The notes beneath the pieces were generated by a model, which did no database searches, was not told where the DNA came from, and saw nothing but the letters and a program-made list of their open reading frames with translations. Below are positions 1-12,400 of a stretch of DNA of 64,000 bases, in pieces. Source of the DNA: Pipra filicauda (lineage: Eukaryota > Chordata > Aves > Passeriformes > Pipridae); NCBI RefSeq assembly GCF_003945595.2, contig NW_024104437.1:1113838-1177837 (forward strand), read 5' to 3'. The position numbers and the translations under genes are program-made. Each line of letters opens with the position of its first letter. Position 1 is the stretch's first letter.

Positions 1-371
1 TGTTTTTGTTTCTGAGATACCCTTTTTGAACTGACCCAACCAAGATACAGTTCTTTTTGCCATATAAGTAACTATGGAAAACATTTTTTTTAACTTTCTA
101 GAATGTGTGAGACATGTATTGCTGTTCTTCAAGTGAGAGCCCACGCAATTATAGATGATTGGCAGATAATGATCTGGGGCAGGAAGGAAGCATGTTGTAG
201 TGCTATTGTGAGGGGTTATATGTGGTTTTTAAATTCAGCTTTTGTCCCCCAACTTCTGCATATCTGTTAGCAGAACAAGTTGAGTGTGGAGAACAGTGTG
301 GAGTATCCAATTGCTTTTCAGTCTATATAATATGCTTCCTTAGTCACAAAACATATCCTTTTTAATTCCAG
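1..371 (+). other. GSAP: GSAP intron (3' part)
   Basis: Intronic sequence upstream of the first visible GSAP exon. I looked for the preceding exon (human ...WDMSEQRLYYIDL region) and did not find it here. Confidence 0.7.
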
Positions 372-431
372 GAATCAAAGAGTACTTTAAGGTGTGTCCA
401 GTTTTATCCTGATGAAAATTTTAACTCAATA
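372..431 (+). CDS. GSAP: GSAP exon 1 of 22 in window
   Basis: Sixty nt, phase 0 to 0. The acceptor is TTCCAG and the donor GTAAGT. It encodes ESKSTLRCVQFYPDE plus five residues, matching human SRSILKCIQFYADE. Confidence 0.9.
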
Positions 432-3400
432 GTAAGTTATGAGTATTTTATTATATAATGGTTTTTAGTGGGATGTAATTATGTGTTTCAGGCACGAATA
501 CAGAGATCTGTTTCAGTATCTTTTGTTGAAGTGTTTTCATAAGAAAACCAGGGTTTGGTTTTCCATTTGTTTTTTGGGGGTTTTTACATTATTTTATTGT
601 CAATAACATATTCAGAGTCAGATTGTGCCACAGTAAAGTAACTTTAGTGGAATTACTGTTATTAACCTAGAAGAAAGTAAGGGACCTTCATGACACTATA
701 CTGATCTTATATTCAATTATTGAAAAAGCAGACCTGTCAGATGCACTAGACAAAGAAACCACCTGTTAATTTTGTGTCAGTTTTAAGTGAAACAGGAACA
801 TTCATTGCAGCCAAAATACAGAGAACAGAACATAAAACTTACAATGTATAATTATTACTAGACCTTTGTCCCAGTGGCTGAAATTTGCTCTAACGCAGGA
901 GGTTAAATATCTCTCAATTTATTTTCTCTTTTTCAAAAGGAATCTATTTTATAGGTATTTTTGGAGTGACTGTAAGGATTGGAGGAGGATAAATAAACTT
1001 TGTTAAAATGTTAATTCTGGTGAAATGTGAATGTGACACATTTTACTAATACTAATCATAATACACTGACCTCACTAGATAACAGGTTTGTTTTCTTTTT
1101 TGGTTAACAGCTGGAATCACACCTGGATATTTCTGTAAATGACACACAATTGAAGTAAGTTGTTTGTATTTTTAATGTTTTGTTTTGCTTTCCTTTCAAT
1201 ATATATGGTAATGTTTTACAAACCTAAGAGAAATTTGTGCAAACCACGGTATCTCTGTTTCCAGTTGCCTACATGGTACCGTAATGTAAGAATAACATGA
1301 ACACTGTGTCCAAACCTCTAGTTCTTACTTTCATCAGGGTCAACTGTAAAAAGTAATTTAATCCTTAACTGCTTCTTAGTACCATTTTTAAAAATTATTT
1401 GTCTGAAGAGCTAGCTATAGGCTAAACCTTTGAGTAGGCTGTACCTGCTTAAGTTAATTTAGTTTAATCTTGAGCTTGCTGTAGTGGTGATGCCAAAATT
1501 TCTGCCAAGGGAAGCTCTCCATTTCTAATTGCTGTTGCAAGTTTTATTGGGCAGTTAACCAGACCAGTAGCTCCTTTTTATAGCCTATGAGACACTGCCT
1601 ATACTCTGTTCTCCTCCAGCATGCTTTTTCCAGGCAGCCTGCACTTTGAAAGATGAAGATTTGTCTGATTCTGTCTGTGTCTGTCATGCACGTGATTGCA
1701 TCTGAGCTCGTCTCCTTAAGGCTCCCTTTTAACTGAGGAAAAACCTAGTCTGCCTGAAGTTGGCAGATGTGATCAAAATTGTTGGGTAACTGTGCAGTCT
1801 TGGAGTCTTCATTTCTAACAGCATTGAGCAGACTGGTTAAAGCCTAATTTACCTTGCATTAGAGAACATTTGATTATAATTTAATTAGTATGTTTTCATT
1901 ACACGGTGACTGTTCTTGTGATCTTTTTGTTGTGACAAATCTCTGTGGATTAAATGATTTATTTAGTGATCTTTATTTGCTCATAGACTTGTGAATTTTG
2001 GATATGATTACTGTCAAGACCAAGGTGTTGCATCTAAATCTTTGAACCTTCAGGTTTTTACAAGTAAAGCAGGTAATGAATAAATACAAGTATAGTCAAA
2101 GTTACCTCTACTAGTGATTATTATGCAGTATAATCATAATTGATTACTAAATTTCTTCATCAGACATTAAAAAACACACAAAATGCAAATACATATAATA
2201 TGAGTGTGAGATTTGTATTCCATTAGAATATACTTGACAGGTAACAGTGAGGAGAGGCAGAAGGCAACCGTGGTTTGTCTTAGTGACTTTTTTTACCCTC
2301 TGAAAGCTGCATTGAAGTTGAGCTGAAGTATCCAGGTTTTTATATATTAACAACAAAACAGTCACGCAGAAATTTTCTGGTAGCCCAACTTCAAAGAACG
2401 GGTATCATGCTCTCATTTAGTGAAATATCTCAGTCTAAGCACACTGTACTAGCATTTTCCTGCTAGTTTCAGAACACAGGTGTATCAAAGTGTGCTTGTG
2501 TATTACATTAAAGCAATTTAATGTTAAAGCTGACAAAAAGTGTGTTAGAAAGTAAATTCAAGGAAGGCTTTGGCTGGGTCTGTTGTCTGGGTTTATTGTG
2601 TTACAGGGTGGACATAGGTACACAGAGTTTGTGCACTACAGACTCTGAAAGCTTAATATTGCTGTTAATATGTGGTACTTGGAAGGTCCAAGTATTTGAT
2701 ACTAAACTTGGTATGTGCTACTCAAGAGTTTAGCGTATATATGATTCCTTAAACCTGAAATGCTTCTTAAACTTTTAGGATTTAGGAGTCTCTCTACATT
2801 CTAGTGCATGCCATGAACAATTTTTTGACTGAAAACTGGTCTCAAGAGGTATCTGTTCAGAGGTATCACAACTGTTTTCAGCTTCTAAATTAGACAAGAC
2901 CATACAGACAAGCAGAGATGGTATCTGTTTAACCTTTATATCATCTGCAAAGTTGTACAGGGAAGTGTTGCAGAAGTGACTTTACATCTCGCTCCCCAAG
3001 GCCTGCTGTGTTCTGTGCACACCAGCCAATTGCTGAGCTGTTTGCCAGTTGCACTTAAGTGACCATTAATGCAAATCAAGTGAAATAGAGTTTCCTTACA
3101 AGGATTTTTCTCTTACCAAGGCAGACTGCATGCTTAGAAAGGTTAGAGGGAAGGAATTAGAAGTAAGAGGGCCAAGTTTCTATCTACCAAATGTAGATGA
3201 GGCTACTTTTTCTCTGTTAGCAAGACAAATTCTTATACTAACAGCCTGTCCAGAAATGGAAAATAATATTGATTTGTATATATGTTTCCTTTTAAACATA
3301 TACTCCTCTGAGGTTTGTTCAGATTGAAGCACCTCCTTAGTTTAGGATGAAATTAAGTCATCCTCCAACAAGACTCATTTGGTTACCCGCAAGTAAAATG

Positions 3401-6400
3401 TTCTTTTCTATCTGACAGCACAGTATCTAAATTCTGTGGGGAACATTTCACAATTGCTTTTCATTGCACTTAATGTAAAGCACATAATTTGACAATTGTA
3501 CTTACTAAATGAGATTACTTGTAATCACAACGTATATGACTTTTCCTTGAATGTTGTTTGAAACTGAAGGTTACCTATCATGACCCATTTTGGGTAACTA
3601 ACAGTTTGGAGCGAATTATTTTGGTGCTAAACCCATATCTAGTTGTTGAAGAATACTGTGGGTAATCACATTAAAGTTCCCTTTTGTGCCTCTGTTTGTG
3701 GTGATTTGCAAAACTTCTTTGTGGCTCAGACTATGCCTTCTGTGGAACTGCCAGCATGTCTCAGATATTAAGGCCAATATCCCTATTTGTACCATTTGGA
3801 CATCTCTGGCAAAGAATAATTGGCATAACTTCAAACTGGAATATTCCATGCAATTTCCCATTTAATAAAACTGTTATTGGCTCCTGCCAATCTGAACTCT
3901 GAATGAAATCACTCTTCCTTTCTCAGACTTCCGCAGCAGAAAAGTAGCTCTGTTCCTTACACTCGGCACAGACAAAATGTCTCCAGATAAAACTCCTGAT
4001 GTACTTCTTGAGTAGCTGAGATCAAGCAGTTCTAGTCTCAGAATTAACTTTGTGTGTCCAGGATTCAGTGATTGTTTAAAAAACACTGCACTGCTATGTT
4101 TTCTTGTAGTGCTTTAGAAATACTTTTCAATTAAATTTTGTCAGCATTAAAACAAAATGCAGGCGGTGAGAGGACATAAACAGTGGATTACCATCACCTA
4201 TCTGCCTGAAAATTAGGCATCTGGACTATGTTTCTAGAGAGAAATAGGCATCTCCAGAGGATGATTGTTTCAATCCATATTTCTTTATTTGCTGTATAGG
4301 AGTCTAAATGAGAGATGTTTGGATGGCTGAAGTGAGGCAAGTCACTCCTAAGCCAGTACAACTAGACAAAATGCCCTGATGCAATGTTGTATTTGAATTG
4401 TGGCACTTGGATGCCATGTTGAGATGTTGGAAAAACCTCACATCTTGAGCTTTTGCTTGAACAGAAATGAGCAATTTGAAGTTAAAGTTTCCTAGGTGAC
4501 TCTTACAGTCTCAGTGGTATGATGTATATTTTTCAAGTGACAAGAGTTGTAATTGTTTCAGATAGGAGCAGAACTTAATTTTTAAATGCTTCTTTTTTTT
4601 TTTTAATTTTGTGGTTGAGATATTTTTTTCCTTTTATTTCTGGAAAGATAAGATTCCATCCAAGTATATCTTCATGTGAGTCTTCTCACCTTGAAGCATT
4701 CAGCTACAGCCTTTACTGTTTGCAAATTATTTTGAAATTGGTACTGTAGAAGACTTGGTTCTGCCTTTGCATGAAACACCATACAGATGCAATAGGATAA
4801 CAAGCTTTCCCTGCAGCAGCACAACCCAGCTCTAATTTGCAGAGGGCCCTGGTAAGGATAGGAAAGGAGTTTGTTGTATATTCTCAATCTCTGGCTGCTC
4901 TAGTGGAATTGCTGGGACTGTGTCAGATGTAACACAGCTTGGATCCTTGCTGATGTGAGACTACCCTGTTTCTATCTGTATTAATGAAGCACCATTCTGT
5001 TGTTTGGGGTTCAGTTTGCTGACATTTGGACCAGTATCCTTAGGGTGAAAGATGCACATGCTATTAATAGTCCCCCATAGCTGCTGTTTCTGTGACCATC
5101 TTGCATATATTACCCACTGACACTTCAGTCTGAACAGACTCACTGGCATGGTGTGCAGTTTACAGAACAGTGTACACAGTAGCCTCCAGCATACAAGAAA
5201 GAAATTTGCAGTGCTGGAAGGGAGCTGCTGATAATAAAACAGCATTGTGGGTTGCTGGAGCTTTTCCAGTCTTCCTCATGGGTCCTGATGCTGCTACTTT
5301 AAAAATTATGCGTGCTCTGGAAGAAGCCAAATGCTCTGGCAAAATGCCCTGTCTGTTGTCTGAATGACTCAAATATCCAAGCAAAACTGTATCAGACAAT
5401 ATTCAGTCAGCTAAGAATAAGCAGAAAGAAAAATTACATCTGAGGAAAGTATTTACCTTCCACAGAAGGCAGAAGTGTGAGGTGTCTCAGCCATATCTGT
5501 GTCACAGCTATGGTACGGCTTTGGGGTGTGAAATATGAGGCATTAAATCAAATAAAATATCTTGGTAGCTGTGCTTTTTTGTACTTGTGCTTTTTCTGTA
5601 CTGTGCCATTTTCTATATACCTTGTATACATAGCCTTTTTTTTTTTTTACAGAACAGTATCTGTATTAGTATTATTTTTTTCTTTAAGTCATAAGCCTTC
5701 AATAAAGGAAAAAGGTGAGTGGTCATAGTTGTGGCCAAGCTTTCCCAACTGTATTGGGATAATGTGATTTGGAAGCTGTTTCTAACATGAGTGCCAAAGC
5801 ATCAGAGTAAGTGGATTAAAGTTTTTATAAGAGATGGAGGCAGGGCTACCATCCAGTGGGGTCAAAACAGGATCAGTCTGATGTAGAATTAAGTTGGGAG
5901 CAGGGAGCGTTCCTGTACACAGTACCTTGGCTGAAATAAACTTGTGCCAAGGACTGACTTTTCTCCTAGAGAAAGAATTAACACTTCTTTGGACTAGAAA
6001 GAGGAGAAGTGACTATCATTTCTGGTGTGAGAAAGCTCTAGCAGTCTATCATGCTGCTGCCAGTATGAAATTACTTGAAAAGCAAACAAACTGTGTTTTA
6101 CTATGTTGTTCTGAGAATATTTGACAGTCCCTGAACAGAAAATATCTGGATTTAGGCAGTCTGTGGAGAGAAAGACTTGATCCAGTTTTTGGCTACAAGC
6201 AGGATTTCTACTGGGAAGGGCTAAAATGTACTTCTCCTAAATGGAAGAACTGGCAATGTCAGGACCCACGTTTCCATTGTGCCAGACTGCCTCCTCTGTT
6301 CTTTCTTGATTTTGTGTTTTGCTAGGTAAATGATGGCTAAAGGTACATAATAGATATTTCTTTAATCTTTATATTTTTTGAGAGATTATTTTTAGTTTCT

Positions 6401-9400
6401 GATTTGAAACAGTCATGCTTTTTTTTTTTTTTGCAGTATAAAGATGTCTAGATATTCAGGTGAACAAATCAGTTTTCTTGTTTTGTCTTTTTAGGAGGCT
6501 TGTGTGTGTGTTGTAGTCTAGCCTGTGATACTCCTGATGAAATCACGTACTCCATATATTTTTTACATAAAGGTAAGATTAACCTGTTAACTTACTATGC
6601 TTTGTTTTGGAGAATGTCACTGTGCTGAAAGAGTCACAGAATGCCTTTCAAAACAAATAACTACCAAAGTCTGCAGACAATAAACTACTGTGGCTGGTGT
6701 TTAAAGACAGCAGCTGCCTTTAGCTGCAAAGTTGACTTTCCTGCTGTAGACTTCCTGCCTGATGCTGAATGAGTAGCTTCAAACCAGTGGCCTTGTAAAT
6801 GCTTATTAATTTGGTCCCTTATTTCTAGCCAGACTTTCAGGCGTGCTGAGCACAGACATCAATGAAATCTGTGGGAGCTTGCAGGTGTGTTGTACTTCTG
6901 CCATAAGGCATCTGTATGGGAAATAGAGCCAACAGCTCTTAGCTTGAATGTCTGTTTGGAGTTCCAGTTTAAAAAGTCATTTTCACAGCAAGAGGTGCAA
7001 CACCCACTGACTCTAAGAATAGTTGCTGTGTAAGTGGTGCTCTAACTCTTAAAGTTAAGACCTTTCTTTGTTTTAAAATAATAAAAACCATTGCTTGATT
7101 TTGAGCAGAATAAAACTTGTTGTTAGCAAGATTTTCTCGTTTGATACATGGATGAGAGATACGAATTATTTCTCAATTGAGAAGCTGCATAGTATGGAAT
7201 AACTGTGTTCAAGAGGACAAAATAGCTCTGTTCTACCTTAGGTGTTTACTTTCTTGCGTCAGGACGCTTTCCTTATGTCAGAACTGCACTGACATGTTGC
7301 TTTGCTACTGGAACATTTTGGGATGGAATGAACTACATTTCTGTGTTCTTGAAGGCATTAACGAATTGGAAGAGTCCTTTCTGGGTGTGACACACTGTAC
7401 ATTGCACTGCTGTGAGGGGCTGATTTGCCCAGATGTGCTTGACGTGTAGCCAAAGGCTGGTTGCATTGCTTTGAGTCAACCATGGCCCTTGTACATCCTG
7501 ATCTATACTAGGAAGAAACTGAAGATAAATATGGTTACATTGAGTAGCTAAGTCTGAAATGACCTTCATGGAATGGAGATGTTTGGTGCAGAGCTGTTTG
7601 TGGGTTCATGTAAGATTGACCAGTCATACAAGAGACTTTTAAGACTGGTCCTGCGGTGATCACAGAAGGAGTGGTATATTGGGCCCATAAGCCATATTTT
7701 GGAGATGTATAAGGGGTTCAGTTTGTTCAGCATCTGTAAACTCATCTGGAAACTTCCTATCCCTGTTAAAGCTGTCACTGCTGCATGAACAGGGGGATTA
7801 TGATGTTGCAGTTCTATCCTGCAGTGCTGATATTAGCTTGCATGCACTTTGAGGCAAGTAACAAAGTGGTGATGATGAGTATACTGACTCATTGCAAGCA
7901 AATTTCAGTCAGTATTTTGTGTGAAAAACTATTTGTTTTGATACCCCTTCATCTCTGATGGTGCTGTTGGTCTTGGAGGACTCTTTTTTTCTCTTTTAGC
8001 AGCCTATATTAAGCACATCTCTCTGCTAGGGTCAGGAAGTCATTTCCTGGATGAGTGACTGAAATGTGGCTCATGAGCAGCTTTTTTTCCTTGGTGGTCC
8101 TGTCAGCTGTGGATTTTATATTGAATTTTCCTGCACTATTAAGTAGCATCGTGATCATGACACCATTATTTAATCTTCAGCTTTTCTCAGAGACAGACGA
8201 AGTTTGAGGGCTTTGTGCCATTCTTGCTGGGTACCAGAAGAAGTGTGGTACAAGTCTGGAATAAAACAACAGCTGTGCTGATGCAAAGCCCATGTAAACA
8301 CAGCAGGTCTGACATTGGCCTATGCTTAAACTGAGCTGAACTAAACTAGAGCAACAGGGCATGCAGATAAACCAGCTGGAAATTCTTTAGAGCAGTTGAA
8401 AGATCACCAAAATGTGAAGCACACCTATATAGAGGATTTGTATTTGTTTTTTTTTTTTTGAGGAAAGGTATTTTTACACAAGCTTGCTTTGGGATGGAAT
8501 GTTTCTTTAAACACAAACACAGGCTGTGCAGTGCATGGCTAGTTTTCGAGCAGTAAAGAACTGCACTATGTAGGTACAAGTCTGCTAAGTGTGCAGCGAG
8601 TCTGTTTAGGATGAAGTAGATCTGTCTGTGCGGACAACCTCATAAAACAGTCTAAAATATCCCTGTTTGGGTGCATCGGCACTGATGAAGTTTCTAGCTA
8701 TAAAGTTGGGTTGTAACAAATGGTGTTTATTGTTCGGAGTTTTTTAAAGTATTATTATTTTTCCCCAGGTTACAACAAAACTTTTACAGTTTCTCTAGAA
8801 AGAACAGAATCTCATCAATTGAAGGAAGTAGCTTTTATGAATCTTGGTAGGTTACTTGGGTTACTTCCCTGTGTGATTGCCATTCTCTGTCCCTGGTAGT
8901 GAGACAAATCACTAACCCTTCTCTAGAAGGAAAGGATTTTTTTTCTTGGCTTTAAGTAGTTATGTTATTTTGCTGCTTTTTTTCTGCTTAACTTCTATAT
9001 TTGGCATTAGATATTGCAACACCTCACTATTAGTAAGCAGCTTCCTCTGAAATTGCCTCAGAATCTGCTCTGGACATCAGCTGCTGAGTTCTTGAGTGTC
9101 TCAAGTCTCTTGAATCCTTCCCTGGAAACTCAAATGTACCACTAGTGTTTCCTGTGTTAATACAACAGCAGCTTTTAATTAACTCCTTTTTATACTTCCT
9201 AGATATAATCAATTCCAACACAGAGAACTGGGCCAAATTGAGAATCATATGAAACAGCCTCTTAAAGCAAATAAGGGATCAAGTGCTAAATTGACCACTG
9301 TTGTTTCTTTAAATAGACTATTATGTGGCTGCTTATTTGCCTGGCCAGTTCCTGCACCTCCTGAATATTCAACATCCTGACCTGCTGTGCCATAGTTTAT

Positions 9401-12400
9401 TTCTGACAGGTATAGTAAGACTGCTGCTTGAAATAATTTTATTGTTGTTGTGGAAATTCGATCAAATCTCTTTACATGAAAGTTGTATTTCTCAAAGTTT
9501 CCTTTATTGCACAGTGTTCTGAAGAAAGAGAGGTACTGAAAAAATAAGAATGGCATTTTTGCCACTTTCTATTTTAGAAAGAAAAGATGAAGTGACATTT
9601 CATACTTCATGTATTACATATTTCTAACTTGTTCTGAAATGGAAGAAGACCTTTCACTGAATTTGAAATTCTCTGCCTTGGTTTCATGGTTTCCCTTCCC
9701 CCATCTTTGCACATGGTTCTTGGTCCTCCACTGTTCTCAAATTTCACATGGAGATGTAAATTTGATTTTACATTTCCTTCCTGCAATTGAGTTGCTCTAA
9801 ATGTGTGTGTTTGGAGGGTGTGGAGAGAGGAAATCTGTGTTTCCTTCACCTGATCAGGCTGATGCAATTAAATTTAGAGTCTCATCTGAGAGGCATGTTA
9901 TTCCATTTCCAACAAACATGTCCTTGTGGGAAGTGGTTTATTTTTGGAAGTGGGGTGCCTCTGTTTGAAAACAGAAATCTGTTGTTCTGATTGGGTGAAG
10001 GAGATTGTGGAAACTGGTGCAGGGGCAGCATCACAGGAAGCTAATACCTGCTTTATATGGATAATGATGTACTGTTCTGCTTAAAATGAGTGGGAAGCAT
10101 CACTGTTGTATGGTGGGCCTGATCCCTCTGATGCAAAGGGTCTGAAATATGGTACCTGTACAGTACCATGGTGGTGAACCTTAGTACTAGCATAAATAAA
10201 GTGGTTTTGGTCTGATGCTTCAGTGAGTAATCACAGAGCAGAACCTTCCTGTTGTGACCACTGTGATTGATGGCAAGAGATCCAAGAGTACAAGTTTGTA
10301 TCATGATTCTGCATGTGAGCAGTTCTGAACTGTACCAACGATACCAATAGGTGCTAATTCTCGTGTTGAACTTGTACTACTGGCCTTGTGCCCTTCTCTG
10401 TTCTATCACATGTACTCTGCTTTGCCTCAAGACAGCACAGTGAGTCTTGAATCTGTGCACCTTCTCTGTGTCAGCAATAGGGAAGGAGAGAACTCAGTAC
10501 GGGCTGTGCTCCTTATCTACTTCCTGTATCCAGCCAGCACCAATCCTCCTCCTCTTGAGCATAAAAATACCAGGGCAGCTAGTGCAAGAGGCAGACTGTT
10601 TCTTACTGCTGGGGACCTAGGAGTCTTAAGAGAAATACTGGTAGCAGCTGAATTTTATGTTCTTACTTCTTTTTGTTGTGAAAACCATTGTCCTTCAGGT
10701 GAGGATGCAAGAATTGACACGTTACAAAATTGTCCCATCCGATCCCCACTCGTGTCAACAGTTTTGGATTGCGAAGCAGGGAGTCTGTATGCTGTAAGCA
10801 TCAGTGACAGCACCTTGCTGCAGCTCCTACAGAAGAGCAAACAAGACAGTGAGAGATTGGCAGCTCTACATTGTGCCCTGCTCTACTTCCAACACACAGA
10901 AGATTTGGAAATGCAGGTGGGAAAGGAGCTTCCTCTAATTTTGTTTTCAGTGACTGATGGTTACATGAAGCAGGGTCAGGGCATAAATGATATCAGACAA
11001 TGAAAGGTCCTGATTCACATGGACCTTTTGGCAGTGCCAGGAGGCTCATCAGCTGGGCTGCCCTAAACCCCTTTATTGGTCTAGGCTGTCCTGAAAACAT
11101 TTGTATCTGCATCACTACTTATGCCAAGTGTTACTATCAAACCCAAAGTTTTTTAGTCTTTTATAAATATTCTCAAACAGAGAGCTGGGACAAACTCCCT
11201 GTTCTCATTCTGACAGATTATTCGGTGGATGTCTGAGAACCTGTCGACATGTCATTCTTTTGACCCCATTCAAGAATTTATCGTCGGTAGGTATTTCTTT
11301 TCCTGTGTCCTGAGTTTTCCTGCACACTCTAGTTGTCACTGAAGAAGAAGCCACTATGTTACAAACTCTCTTATTTCCAAACTTTTTGGTTATGATTTAT
11401 GTTAACTGACCTGCATTTTATGGTGTTAAGAGACATCATCAGTAGTTTAGAAGACATACAGATATCTCAAAATCAGATTGGCAGTAAAACTTTTCAAATG
11501 CATTCTTCTTCTCTCTAATGGGACAAATGGATTTATCATTATTTTAGGTCTCCGGAGATTGGAGCTGAGTAACAAATCTCCTCTAGCCTAGCCCAAACCA
11601 TTTTTCATAAGGATTTGGCATATCATGATATTCTCTTCTAGTAGGTGATTCCTCAGTCTAGCCAGGGCATAGTCTTTCTTCAAAGGACCCCTGCAGTGCT
11701 GAGCTGTAGCCAAGCAGCTGACCCAGCCCTGCAGCCATCTGGACTTCTCTTCCTCCTTTTGTGCACAGAATGGGACCAGTTCCACCATGGAGGAAGCTGT
11801 TTCAGGGGCAGCAGCAGGATTTGTCCCAAAAAAAAGTGGCAGACAATGAACTATGAAGCCTACTCTTGTTAACTGATAGTTTATACAATCTTGCCCTTAT
11901 AAGTGTTTTTACATTGCATTCAGCCTCCCTGTACTGCAGAATGTGTCCAGAAACTCAAAACCTGGATAAACTTTTGCCCTACACATCATTGCTTGACTGG
12001 ATTGGGGTAAGATAACAGCTGGTGCTTTAATTGATAGATAGAGGGTCTGTTTTTTTCTCCTTTAATACAGCTTTTAACTTGTGTGTCTTACCTTTTCATA
12101 GATATGCTCTAAATCAATATCTCTGCTTTATGCCTGTTTTAGTTTGCCAAGTCTTACCCTTTGTGGTGCTTTCCATAAATAAGATTTTTTGCAACAAAAG
12201 CATTTATAAAACAAGAACAGCTACTACAATCAAATGGATGATTAAATATCTCAGTTTTCATAATGAAGTATTAATTTATTCTTTATCGTATGAGGTTTAT
12301 AATGAATACAGAATACATTTAACAGCAAAATCATGCAGTTATTTCCAAGACAAACAGTATCAATAGAGTTAAGATTTGCTAGTAAGCTTGCAGAAGTAAA

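Noticed and set aside
6419..6437. Long poly-T followed by GCAG, resembling a splice acceptor
   Set aside because: The sequence after it hits a stop quickly and phase does not fit; the true acceptor is at 6493-6494.
11529..11580. Candidate GSAP exon reading LRRLELSN after ATTTTAG
   Set aside because: Does not match GSAP; the true continuation is at 11924-12006, which aligns with conserved NLDKLLP.
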